This document shows positions 19,225 to 28,500 of a stretch of DNA of 64,000 nucleotides, piece after piece. Within the stretch, counting starts at the first letter, position 1. The number at the start of each line of letters is the position of its first letter. Under the pieces are notes generated by a model, which was not told the origin of the DNA, searched no databases, and worked only from the letters and a program-made list of their open reading frames with translations. The stretch covers positions 62,001 to 126,000 of the forward strand of contig CAVWPI010000003.1 in assembly GCA_963756895.1 (NCBI GenBank), read 5' to 3'. The position numbers and the translations under genes were made by a program. Origin of the DNA: DASUAS01 sp963756895. GTDB lineage: Bacteria; Actinomycetota; Acidimicrobiia; IMCC26256; DASPTH01.

Positions 19225-20661
19225 GTGTTGACGGCGGCCGAGATCTGGGACCAGGGATCGACGACGCTGCGGGAGCAGCTCGCGCCGGCCACCTGGGCCG
19301 CGTGGTTCCCGGGTGTGCGACCCCTCGACTTCGACGGTGAGACGCTCCTCCTGAGCGTCCCCAGTTCACTCGCCGCCGAACGCATCCGTTCCAGCTACTC
19401 GGGCATGCTCACCGATGCCATCCACGACTCGACCGGTGTGAGCGTCCGCGTCGAGCTCCTGGTCGAGACCGAGAGCAAGGAACGCGAGGTCGTCGCGTTC
19501 GCCCCCGCACCGGTTGCCGCGGTCGTCGAAGAGCGCCAGCACGGCGTCGACACGCTCAGCGCGCTCTCCGCGCCACCACCCAACGCCGCCCTCGTCGACG
19601 ACAGCGGCACCGCCACCTGGGCCTCGGGCACACTCAACGCCCGCTACACGTTCGACCAGTTCGTCATCGGCGCGTCCAACCGCTTCGCCCACGCCGCCGC
19701 CCTGTCGGTCGCCGAGAGCCCGGGCCGGTCCTACAACCCGCTCTTCATCTACGGGCCCGCAGGGCTGGGCAAGACCCACCTCCTGCACGCGATCGGGCAC
19801 CACGTCCGCACCGTGTTCCGCAACAAGCGCGTGCGCTACGTGTCGACCGAGTCGTTCATGAACGAATTCGTCGACGCCATCCGGGCCAAGGCCATGCCCA
19901 GCTTCAAGCGCCGCTACCGCGACCTCGACGTCCTGCTCATCGACGACATCCAGTTCCTGGAACGTACGCAGGAGCTCCAGGAGGAGTTCTTCCACACCTT
20001 CAACCAGCTGCACAGCGAGGGTGGGCAGATCGTCATCTCGTCCGACCGGGCGCCCAAGGCGATCGGCAGCCTCGAGGACCGTCTCCGCACCCGCTTCGAG
20101 TGGGGGCTCATCACCGACGTCCAGCCGCCCGAGTTCGAGACCCGGCTCGCGATCCTCCGCAAGAAGGCCGAATCCGAGCACCTGGGCGGGATCCCGCCCG
20201 AGGTCCTGGCCTTCATCGCCACCAACATCAGCGACAACATCCGCGAGCTCGAGGGCGCGCTGATCCGAGTCGCCGCCTACTCCAGCCTCAACCGGGCCGA
20301 GCTGTCGGAGGAGGTGGCCCAGAAGGTGCTCGCCGACCTCCTGCCGCCCACCACCCCCCGGGTCGTCACGCCGGACCTCATCCTCGACGAGACCGCCAAG
20401 ATGTTCGGCTGGACGGTGGAGGACATCTGCGGCAAGAGCCGCCGCCGGCCACTCGTCACCGCCCGCCAGACCGGGATGTACGTGATGCGGGAGCTGACCG
20501 ACCTGAGCTACCCCCGCATCGCCGAGGCCTTCGGCGGCCGAGATCACACGACGGTGATGTACGCGGTCGACAAGATCAAGCAGCAGATGACCGAACGCCA
20601 CGTGATCTTCGACCAGGTCAACGAGCTCATCGCACGCATCCGCCTCGGGAGCAGTGGATAA
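19225..20661 (+). CDS. dnaA: Chromosomal replication initiator DnaA
   Basis: AAA+ initiator that unwinds oriC. Domain I at residues 1-85 (EIWDQGSTTLREQLAPATWAAWF), a short variable linker, then the AAA+ domain starting NARYTFDQFVIGASNRFAHAAA with Walker A GPAGLGKTHLLHAIG and Walker B LLIDDIQFL, and domain IV with the DnaA-box-binding signature GGRDHTTVMYAVDKI. Start choice: GTG 19225 or TTG 19228 lie just after a TACGGT hexamer (19217-19222), suggesting a leaderless transcript; GTG 19204 is an alternative. The region further upstream in the same frame is DnaA boxes and is not coding. The gene is intact. Confidence 0.95.
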   Translation: MLTAAEIWDQGSTTLREQLAPATWAAWFPGVRPLDFDGETLLLSVPSSLAAERIRSSYSGMLTDAIHDSTGVSVRVELLVETESKEREVVAFAPAPVAAVVEERQHGVDTLSALSAPPPNAALVDDSGTATWASGTLNARYTFDQFVIGASNRFAHAAALSVAESPGRSYNPLFIYGPAGLGKTHLLHAIGHHVRTVFRNKRVRYVSTESFMNEFVDAIRAKAMPSFKRRYRDLDVLLIDDIQFLERTQELQEEFFHTFNQLHSEGGQIVISSDRAPKAIGSLEDRLRTRFEWGLITDVQPPEFETRLAILRKKAESEHLGGIPPEVLAFIATNISDNIRELEGALIRVAAYSSLNRAELSEEVAQKVLADLLPPTTPRVVTPDLILDETAKMFGWTVEDICGKSRRRPLVTARQTGMYVMRELTDLSYPRIAEAFGGRDHTTVMYAVDKIKQQMTERHVIFDQVNELIARIRLGSSG

Positions 20662-20869
20662 TGCTGTGGAGACCTGGGGACAACGCGCAACGAAACTGGG
20701 GAGAAACACGAGACACCGCATGACTCCACCGTCCGTCTGTGGACGACGGTGGAGAACCGGGGAAACACGATCAGGAGCTTGACCTGCGGAAACCGCATGA
20801 CATCCCCAATCCACAGGACCTACAACGACTACACGAAGAACTAGAAGAGTTTCTTCGTAGGAGGCACGA
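20662..20869. other. oriC: Origin of replication (dnaA-dnaN intergenic)
   Basis: 208-base gap with several 8/9 DnaA-box matches: AGTGGATAA at 20653 (overlapping the dnaA stop), TGGGGACAA at 20675, TGTGGACGA at 20738, and weaker CAATCCACA at 20807. The right end is relatively AT-rich. Strand switch of ribosomal and replication genes on either side of dnaA agrees with an origin here. Confidence 0.85.
20833..20858 (+). promoter_or_regulatory. Hairpin directly before the dnaN ribosome site
   Basis: ACGAAGAA, a 10-base loop, then TTCTTCGT: an 8-base perfect stem. AGGAGG (20859-20864 region) follows immediately, so the structure could affect dnaN translation. Confidence 0.5.
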
Positions 20870-21973
20870 GTGAAGTTCCGTTGCGAGCGTGACACCCTCG
20901 CCGAGGCTGTCGCCACCGCCCAGCGTGCGGTTGCGTCGCGCACCGGTGCCATGCCGGTGCTGTCGGGGCTGCGTGTCACCCTGAGCCCGGGGTCGCTCGA
21001 GCTGGTCGGCACCGACCTCGAGCTCACGATCCGGGTCCGCGTCCCGGCCGACACCGACGACGAGGGGAGTGCGGTCGTCCCGGCGCGGCTCTTCTCGGAG
21101 ATCGTGCGCCAGCTCGACGGGGACACCGTGGCGGTGGAGCTGGCCGACGACGACGCCAAGATCGAGGCCGGCCGCTTCGCCACGACGCTGCGCACGCTGT
21201 CGGCCGCCGAGTTCCCACGCCTTCCGGAACCCGGCGAGGGCGGCGTGCGGGTCGAGGCGGCGGCGTTCGCCGAGGCCCTGCGCCAGGTGGTGCCGGGCGC
21301 GTCGCGCGACGACGCTCGCCCGATCCTCACCGGGGTGCTGCTCACGGCGTCGTCCGGCGGCCTCCGGCTCGTGGCGACCGACTCCTACCGCCTCGCGCTG
21401 CGCGACCTCCAGGGTGTGAGCATGTTGGAAGAAGGCCAGAAGGTGCTGGTCGCGGCCAAGGGCCTCGGCGAGGTGCAGCGGCTCCTCTCGAGCGAGACCG
21501 GCGAGATCGAAGTGGTGCTGGGCGAGCGCGAGGTCGTGTTCCGCGTCGGCACGACCGAGGTCACGACCCGCCTGATCGAGGGTGAGTTCCCCAACTACCA
21601 GCAGCTGATCCCGAGCGGGTACCCCAACCGCCTCACGGTGTCGCGCGAGGCCCTGCAGGCGGCGGTCAACCGCGTGCGCCTGGTCGGCCAGAGCAAGGAC
21701 ACCGCCCCGATCCGCCTCGGCATGAGCTCGGAAGGGCTCGAGCTCTCGGCGATCGCCCAGGACGTCGGCGAGGCGCACGAGTCGGTCGAGGCGAAGTACG
21801 AGGGAACCGACGTCACCGTCGCGTTCAACTCGCAGTTCCTCCTCGACGGCATCGACGCGGCCGCGTCCGACGAGGTCGTGATCGAGTCGATCGATCCGCT
21901 CAAGCCGGCGGTGATGAAGGCCACTGACTCGGGCGATTTCCTCTACCTGCTGATGCCAGTGCGCATCGCCTGA
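20870..21973 (+). CDS. dnaN: DNA polymerase III beta sliding clamp
   Basis: 367 residues in three similar domains, the normal clamp length. Recognisable segments are the start MKFRCERDTLAEAVATAQRA, PVLSGLRVTLSPGSLELVGTDLE in domain I, DDARPILTGVLLTASSGGLRLVATDSYRLALR in domain II split over two strands, and the C-terminal MPVRIA that forms the hydrophobic binding pocket for polymerase and other partners. GGAGG precedes the GTG start. It is 11 bases from recF. Confidence 0.97.
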   Translation: MKFRCERDTLAEAVATAQRAVASRTGAMPVLSGLRVTLSPGSLELVGTDLELTIRVRVPADTDDEGSAVVPARLFSEIVRQLDGDTVAVELADDDAKIEAGRFATTLRTLSAAEFPRLPEPGEGGVRVEAAAFAEALRQVVPGASRDDARPILTGVLLTASSGGLRLVATDSYRLALRDLQGVSMLEEGQKVLVAAKGLGEVQRLLSSETGEIEVVLGEREVVFRVGTTEVTTRLIEGEFPNYQQLIPSGYPNRLTVSREALQAAVNRVRLVGQSKDTAPIRLGMSSEGLELSAIAQDVGEAHESVEAKYEGTDVTVAFNSQFLLDGIDAAASDEVVIESIDPLKPAVMKATDSGDFLYLLMPVRIA

Positions 21974-21983
21974 CGCACTCGAC

Positions 21984-23093
21984 GTGCACCTGGCCGGGCT
22001 CTGGCTGACAGACTTCCGCTGCTACGAGGAGGCGACGCTCCGGTTCCCACCCGGGGTGACGGTCATCTGCGGCGACAACGCGCAGGGCAAGACCAGCCTG
22101 CTCGAGGCGGTGGGGTGGGCCGCGACGGGCAAGTCGTTCCGTGGGGTCCCCGACAGCGCGCTGGTCCGCGCCGGGTGCGACGCCGCCATACTCCGTGCCG
22201 AGGTGGTCGACGAGGAACGGGTGCAGCTGCTCGAGGCCGAGATCAAGGCGAGCGGCCGGAACCGGGTGCTGCTGAACAGCAACGCCGTGCAGCGGACCCG
22301 TGACCTCCTCGGCCTCATGCGGGTGACCGTGTTCGCGCCCGACGACCTGCAGCTGGTGAAGGGCGGTCCCGCCGGCCGGCGTGACTACCTCGACGACCTC
22401 CTGGCTGCGCTGTCACCCCGGTACGAGGCGGCGCGGACCGACTACGAGCGGGTGCTCAAGCAGCGCAACGCCCTGCTGCGGGGCGGGCTCCGGGGCGAGG
22501 ACGCGGTCGGCACGCTCGACGTCTTCGACCTCCAGCTGGCCTCGGCGGGCGCCGAGCTGGCCCGCGGTCGGGTGAAGCTGCTCGAACGGCTGGTCCCTGC
22601 GGTGGCGGACGCCTACGCGGAGCTCGCCGGCGCGCGGACCCCGATCACCACGACCTACCAGGCGGAGTGGGTCGGCGATCTGGTCGACGGGCTCGACGGC
22701 GATCTCCAGACCGCGCTGCTCGATGCGTTCGCGGCCCACCGCAAGGCCGAGGTCGACCGCGGCGTCACGCTCGTCGGTCCGCATCGCGACGAATGGCGAC
22801 TGCTCGTGGGCGGGATGGAGAGTCGCACGCACGCGTCGCAGGGCGAGCAACGCACGCTCGCGCTCGCGCTGCGCCTCGGGGGCCATCGCATGTGCAGCGA
22901 GCTGACCGGCAGCTCGCCGGTGCTCCTCCTCGACGACGTGTTCAGCGAGCTCGACGACCAACGCGCCGTCGCGCTCGTCGCGCACCTCGACGCGGGCCAG
23001 ACGTTGGTGACGACAGCGGGCACGGTGCCACGCGGCATCGCCGCCGACCGCATGTTGCGCGTCGACGCCGGCCAGATCGACGAGGCGGCGTAG
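21984..23093 (+). CDS. recF: DNA replication and repair protein RecF
   Basis: SMC-like ATPase that loads RecA at gaps. Walker A CGDNAQGKTSLLEA (residues 30-43), ABC-type signature SQGEQRTLALALRLG, Walker B PVLLLDDVFSELD, all intact. 369 residues, normal length. GTG start 11 bases after dnaN and no separate ribosome site of strength, consistent with co-transcription or coupling to dnaN. Confidence 0.96.
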   Translation: MHLAGLWLTDFRCYEEATLRFPPGVTVICGDNAQGKTSLLEAVGWAATGKSFRGVPDSALVRAGCDAAILRAEVVDEERVQLLEAEIKASGRNRVLLNSNAVQRTRDLLGLMRVTVFAPDDLQLVKGGPAGRRDYLDDLLAALSPRYEAARTDYERVLKQRNALLRGGLRGEDAVGTLDVFDLQLASAGAELARGRVKLLERLVPAVADAYAELAGARTPITTTYQAEWVGDLVDGLDGDLQTALLDAFAAHRKAEVDRGVTLVGPHRDEWRLLVGGMESRTHASQGEQRTLALALRLGGHRMCSELTGSSPVLLLDDVFSELDDQRAVALVAHLDAGQTLVTTAGTVPRGIAADRMLRVDAGQIDEAA

Positions 23094-23124
23094 CGAATGG
23101 CGCGCTGACGCGAGCGACGAACCG

Positions 23125-23409
23125 GTGCCGTTGGCGGACGCGTTGGCGAAGATCGGCGCCGAGTTCGGACTCGCGCCGGGTGGCGCGCAGGCCACGCTCG
23201 ACGCGCGTTGGGACGAGGTGATGGGGGCCGACGTCGCCGCGCACGCGCGCCTCCTCTCGTTGCGCGAGGGCACGCTCACCGTGGTGGTCGACGACCCGAT
23301 CTGGGCGACCCAGCTGCGCTACCTCGCGCCCGCGATCGTGACCCGCGCGACGGCCCTCCTGGGTCCGGGTGTCGTCGAGCAACTGCGGGTGCGCGTGGGC
23401 TCGTCCTGA
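23125..23409 (+). CDS. DUF721 family protein (DciA-like region)
   Basis: 94 residues. It contains the family pattern WDEVMGADVAAHARLLSLREGTLTVVVDDPIWATQLRYLAPAIVTR in pieces typical of DUF721, whose members include DciA, the helicase loader of many bacteria. Position between recF and gyrB is the same as Rv0004 in mycobacteria. Being shorter than Rv0004 (about 187 residues), it is essentially the core domain. A role with the replicative helicase is inferred from the family. Confidence 0.85.
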   Translation: MPLADALAKIGAEFGLAPGGAQATLDARWDEVMGADVAAHARLLSLREGTLTVVVDDPIWATQLRYLAPAIVTRATALLGPGVVEQLRVRVGSS

Positions 23410-23618
23410 CTCGTCACCGGAGCGCACGAAATCGCCCGGATCAACACCGAATCCGGGGTCCCGTCTGGTACACTGAAGAGATCGTAATTCAGTGCTCTGA
23501 CCTGCGGTTTTGCCGATTTCTCGGCCGACATCGGGATGAGAAGTCCGACCCGTCGGAGCACCCCTTCCCCCAACCATCCGCCCGGCCTCGCGCCGGGGTG
23601 TGAACGAGGTACGCGCGC
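23410..23618 (+). promoter_or_regulatory. gyrB leader region with candidate promoter
   Basis: 209 bases without a gene. TGGTACACT (hexamer 23469-23474) is an extended -10-like element; no clear -35 at 17 bases. This would give a leader of about 140 bases, in which supercoiling-responsive control of the gyrase genes could lie. Confidence 0.45.
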
Positions 23619-25520
23619 GTGGCGTATGCCGCCAAGGACATCACCGTTCTCAAGGGTCTCGAACCGGTCCGTCAGCGGCCCGGGATGTACATCGGATCCA
23701 CCGGCCCGACCGGCCTCCACCACCTCGTCTACGAGATCGTCGACAACTCCGTCGACGAGGCCATGGCGGGCTACTGCACGCGCATCGACGTCACCCTGCT
23801 CGCCGACGGCGGCTGTCGGGTGACCGACGACGGACGCGGCATGCCGGTCGACAACCACCCCGAATACAAGGGCAAGTCCGCCGCCGAGGTCATCATGACG
23901 GTGCTGCACGCGGGCGGGAAGTTCGGTGGTGAGGGCTACAAGATCTCCGGCGGCCTGCACGGCGTCGGCGCGTCGGTGGTCAACGCGCTGTCGAGCCGGC
24001 TCGACGTCGAGATCCACCGCGACGGCGGAAAGTGGGAACAGCACTTCGCCAAGGGCGGCAAGGCCCAGGACAAGCTCACCAAGACGGGCGCGTCGAAGAA
24101 GCACGGCACCACGATCACGTTCTGGCCCGACGCCACGATCTTCGAGGAGACCGACTTCCGCTCCCAGACGCTGATCGAGCGGCTGCGCGAGATGGCCTTC
24201 CTCTCGAAGGGCCTCGAGATCCGCTTCCGCGACGAGCGCGTCGACCCGGTGCTTGCGGTCGACTTCAAGTTCAACGGTGGCATCAGCGACTTCGTCAAGT
24301 ACCTCAACGAGTCGAAGGAGCCCCTGTTCAAGCGCGTCCTCGCGTACACCGACACCGGTGACGACTACGAGGTCGACGTCGCGATGCAATGGAACACGGG
24401 CTTCTACGAGGGCATCCACTCGTTCGCCAACAACATCGCCACCACCGAAGGCGGGATGCACGAAGAGGGCTTCAAGAAGTCCCTCACCAACGTGGTGAAC
24501 CGCTACGCCAAGGCGAAGAACCTGCTCAAGGAGAAGGACCCCAACCTCCTGGGCGAGGACATCCGCGAGGGCCTCACCGCGATCGTGTCGGTGAAGCTGC
24601 GCAACCCGCAGTTCGAGGGCCAGACCAAGGCGAAGCTCGGCAACACCGAGATGCGCTCGCTGGTGGAGAAGGCCACCAACGAGAAGCTCGCCGACTGGCT
24701 GGAGGAGCACCCGACCGAGGCGCGTCAGGCGGTCGGCAAGGCCAACCAGGCGGCCAAGGCCCGCGTCGCGGCCCGCCAGGCCCGCGACCTCACGCGCCGC
24801 AAGTCGCTGCTCGAGTCGTCGGCCATGCCCGGCAAGCTCGCCGACTGCTCGTCGAAGGACTCGCACCTCTGCGAGCTCTTCATCGTCGAGGGGGACAGCG
24901 CAGGCGGTCCGGCGAAGCGCGCGCGCAACCCGGAGTTCCAGGCCATCCTGCCGATCCGAGGGAAGATCCTCAACGTCGAGCGCGCGCGTCTCGACCGCAC
25001 GCTCAAGAACGAGGAGATCCAGGCGCTCATCACCGCGGTCGGCACCGGCATCGGCGACGAGTACGACCTCGCCAAGCTCCGGTACCACAAGATCGTGCTG
25101 ATGACCGACGCCGACGTCGACGGCTCGCACATCCGCACGCTGCTGCTCACGTTCTTCTACCGGCAGTTCCCGGAGACCGTGCGCGGTGGCCACGTGTACA
25201 TCGCGCAGCCGCCGCTGTTCCGCGCCGACCTCGGCAAGGAGCGCAACTACCTCAAGGACGAAGCCGCACTGCGCGCGTTCGAGACCGAGTACGAGGGCCG
25301 CAAGATCGAGGTCAGCCGGTTCAAGGGTCTCGGCGAGATGGACTGGCAGGAGCTCGGCGTCACCACGATGGACCCCACCACGCGCTCGTTGCTGCAGGTG
25401 TCCGTGGAGGACGCCGCCATCGCCGACGACGTGTTCTCCCGCCTGATGGGCGACGACGTGGACTCGCGCAAGGGGTTCATCCAGGAGAACGCGAAAGACG
25501 TGCGCTTCCTCGACATCTGA
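23619..25520 (+). CDS. gyrB: DNA gyrase subunit B
   Basis: 633 residues. ATP-binding GHKL domain with VDNSVDEAMAGY, DDGRGMPV and GGLHGVGASVVNALS; TOPRIM domain with EGDSAGG and metal-binding DADVDGSHIRTLLLTFFYR; C-terminal GyrA-binding RFKGLGEMDWQEL. The residue after EGDSAGG is proline (PAKRARNPEF) where most actinobacterial GyrB proteins have SAK-QGRDR, a mild variation in a normally fixed loop. GTG start chosen since it begins directly with the conserved YAAKDITVLKGLEPVR. 38 bases from gyrA, so one operon. Confidence 0.97.
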   Translation: MAYAAKDITVLKGLEPVRQRPGMYIGSTGPTGLHHLVYEIVDNSVDEAMAGYCTRIDVTLLADGGCRVTDDGRGMPVDNHPEYKGKSAAEVIMTVLHAGGKFGGEGYKISGGLHGVGASVVNALSSRLDVEIHRDGGKWEQHFAKGGKAQDKLTKTGASKKHGTTITFWPDATIFEETDFRSQTLIERLREMAFLSKGLEIRFRDERVDPVLAVDFKFNGGISDFVKYLNESKEPLFKRVLAYTDTGDDYEVDVAMQWNTGFYEGIHSFANNIATTEGGMHEEGFKKSLTNVVNRYAKAKNLLKEKDPNLLGEDIREGLTAIVSVKLRNPQFEGQTKAKLGNTEMRSLVEKATNEKLADWLEEHPTEARQAVGKANQAAKARVAARQARDLTRRKSLLESSAMPGKLADCSSKDSHLCELFIVEGDSAGGPAKRARNPEFQAILPIRGKILNVERARLDRTLKNEEIQALITAVGTGIGDEYDLAKLRYHKIVLMTDADVDGSHIRTLLLTFFYRQFPETVRGGHVYIAQPPLFRADLGKERNYLKDEAALRAFETEYEGRKIEVSRFKGLGEMDWQELGVTTMDPTTRSLLQVSVEDAAIADDVFSRLMGDDVDSRKGFIQENAKDVRFLDI

Positions 25521-25558
25521 CCCACCTGTCCCTCCCAACCGCTTGAGGAGGTGGCCGC

Positions 25559-28500
25559 GTGCCCGACGGCACCCAGCCCACGCTCGAACCCAACATCGAA
25601 CCGATCGAGATCCAGGAGGAGATGGAACGCTCCTTCCTCGACTACGCGATGTCCGTCATCACGTCGCGTGCACTGCCTGACGCGCGTGACGGCCTGAAGC
25701 CCGTCCACCGCCGCATCCTCTACGGCATGTACGCGGGCGGGCTCCGACCCGACCGCAACCACCAGAAGAGCGCCGCCGCGGTCGGCGACGTCATGGGCAA
25801 GTTCCACCCCCACGGCGACAGCGCCATCTACGACGCCCTCGCCCGCATGGCCCAGGACTTCTCGCTCCGCTACCCGCTGATCGACGGCCACGGCAACTTC
25901 GGTTCGCCCGACCCCAACGACCGCCCGGCTGCGATGCGCTACTGCATCGAGTACGACACCCGGCTTCGCATGGCCGACGGGTCGACGCGACGAGTCGGTG
26001 ACCTCGCCACGTGCGAGCCCGACTCCGAGGTCGAAGTCGACCTCAAGGTGCTCGACCGCGAGGGCAACCCGGTCGCGGCGTCGAAGTTCTTCCACTCGGG
26101 CGACCACCCGACGCTGCGGCTGCGCACGCGCGAAGGCTTCGAGGTCACCGGCACCCACAACCACCCGGTGCTGTGCCTCGAGCAGGTCGCCGGCGTGCCG
26201 ATGCTGCAGTGGAACCTGCTCGACGAAGTCGAGCCGGGCTCGCACGTCGTGGTCTCGCGCCACATCGAGATGGATCGCGGGCTGCCCACGCACGACGACC
26301 TCGACGCCGCGTTCCTCGCCGGTGCGTGGGTCGCGGAGGGCTTCGCGTCACCGCGGCGAGCGGGCTTCAACAACACCGATCGGGTGTACTTCGACGCCGT
26401 CGTCGATGCGTTCGACCGTACGATCGGCGGACCGCGTTACGTGAACGCCCGTGCGCTGCCGTCGGGCAAGACGCTCCACGAGCTCGACGTGCAGGACACC
26501 GCGCCGTGGTCGCGGAGTCCGCTGGCCGTGCTCACCGGCGCCAAGAGCGCCGCCAAGTGCATTCCCGAGTTCGTGTGGCACGCGGGCCTCGACGTGAAGC
26601 AGGCGTTCCTGCAATCCCTCTTCGAGGGCGACGGATGCGTGTCGTACCTGGGCAGGAACACGATCCAGATCAGCTACTCCACGCGCAGCGACCAGCTCGC
26701 GCGCGACGTGCAGGGCCTGCTGCTCGAGTTCGGCGTCATCTGCCGGCGCGTGGAGCACGCCAACGGTGAGATCAAGCTCGTGATCGGCAACCGACGCGAC
26801 GCCAACCTCTTCGCACGACGGGTCGGGTTCTGGGGCGCCAAGCAGGAGAAGCTCGAGCAGATCCTCGACGCCCTCCCGGCAACCCTGTCGAGCAACGACG
26901 TCGACCGCGTCCCGTTCCTCGCCGAGTACGTGCGGGCCGAGAGCGGGGCTCGCGGCGCTGACAAGAAGTGGCTCGAGAAGCACAGCTTCGACCGCACCGC
27001 CGACTGGGAGCGCCGGGGTCACGAGATCCTGGGCCACATCCCGTCGGCCGAGGTCAAGCAGGTCATCGCCCCCCTCGTCTCCAGCAGCTGGTACTTCGCC
27101 ACCGTCGAGTCGGTGACCGACGCCGGTGTGCAGCCGGTGTTCTCCATCCGGGTCGATTCCGACGATCACGCCTTCCTCGCCGGCGGCTTCGTCAACCACA
27201 ACACCGAGTCGAAGCTGGCGCCGCTGGCGATGCAGCTGCTGGGCGAGATCGACGAGGACACCGTCGACTTCACGCTCACCTACGACGGCCGCACGAGCGA
27301 GCCCGTCGTCCTCCCTGCGAGATTTCCCAACCTTCTTGTCAACGGAGGAGGCGGGATCGCCGTCGGTATGGCGACGAACATTCCGCCGCACAACCTCGGG
27401 GAGGTGATCGACGCGGTGCAGCACCTCATCGACAACCCCGACGCGACGGTCATCGACCTCATGCAGTTCGTGAAGGCTCCCGACTTCCCCACGGGCGCGA
27501 AGATCCTCGGCCGCAGCGGGATCCACGACGCCTACACCACCGGTCGCGGCTCCATCAAGATGCGCGCGGTCGCCGACATCGAGGAAGACCGCAAGGGCGG
27601 GATGCGCGTCGTCGTCACGCAGGTGCCGTACCAGACGTCGGTCGAGGTGATCGGCCAGAAGGTCGCCGAGCTCGTCAACGACCGCAAGATCGAGGGCATC
27701 CGCGACGTGCGCAACGAGTCGTCGGGCGACACGACGCGCCTGGTGATCGAGCTCAAGCGCGACGCCAACGCGCAGGTGGTGCTCAACCTGCTCTACAAGC
27801 ACACGCCGATGCAGACCAACTTCGCGGTCAACATGCTGGCGCTGATCGACAACGTGCCGAAGCTGCTCGACCTCAAGACCGCGCTCGCGGTCTACATCGA
27901 GCACCAGAAGGAAGTGATCCAGCGGCGGACCGAGTTCCGTCTCCGCAAGGCGAAGGACCGCGAGCACATCGTCGAGGGCCTGGTGAAGGCGCTCGACATG
28001 ATCGACGCCATCATCGCCCTGATCCGCGGGTCCGACGATGCCGACGCGGCCAAGCAGGGCCTCATGGTGGCGCCGTTCGAGTTCACCGACGTCCAGTCGC
28101 AGCACATCCTCGACATGCAGTTGCGGCGACTCACCCAGCTCGACGGCAAGAAGTTGCGCGACGAGCTCGAGGAGCTGCGGAAGGCCATCGCCGAGCTGCA
28201 GTCGATCCTCGACGATCCGGGCAAGCTGGCCGGCGTCATCAAGACCGAGCTGGCCGAGGTGCGCGACAAGTTCGCCGACGAGCGCCGCACCGAGCTCACC
28301 AGCGACGTCGGCGACCTCGACGTGCTCGACCTCATCGACGACGAAGAGGTCATCGTCGTGCTGTCGAGCAAGGGCTACATCAAGACGGTCGCGGCCGACG
28401 CGTTCCGGCGTCAGGGTCGCGGTGGCCGAGGTGTGCGTGGCGGCAACCTGCGCGACGAGGACTTCGTCGCGCACCTGCTCACCAGCACCGCGCACTCGTA

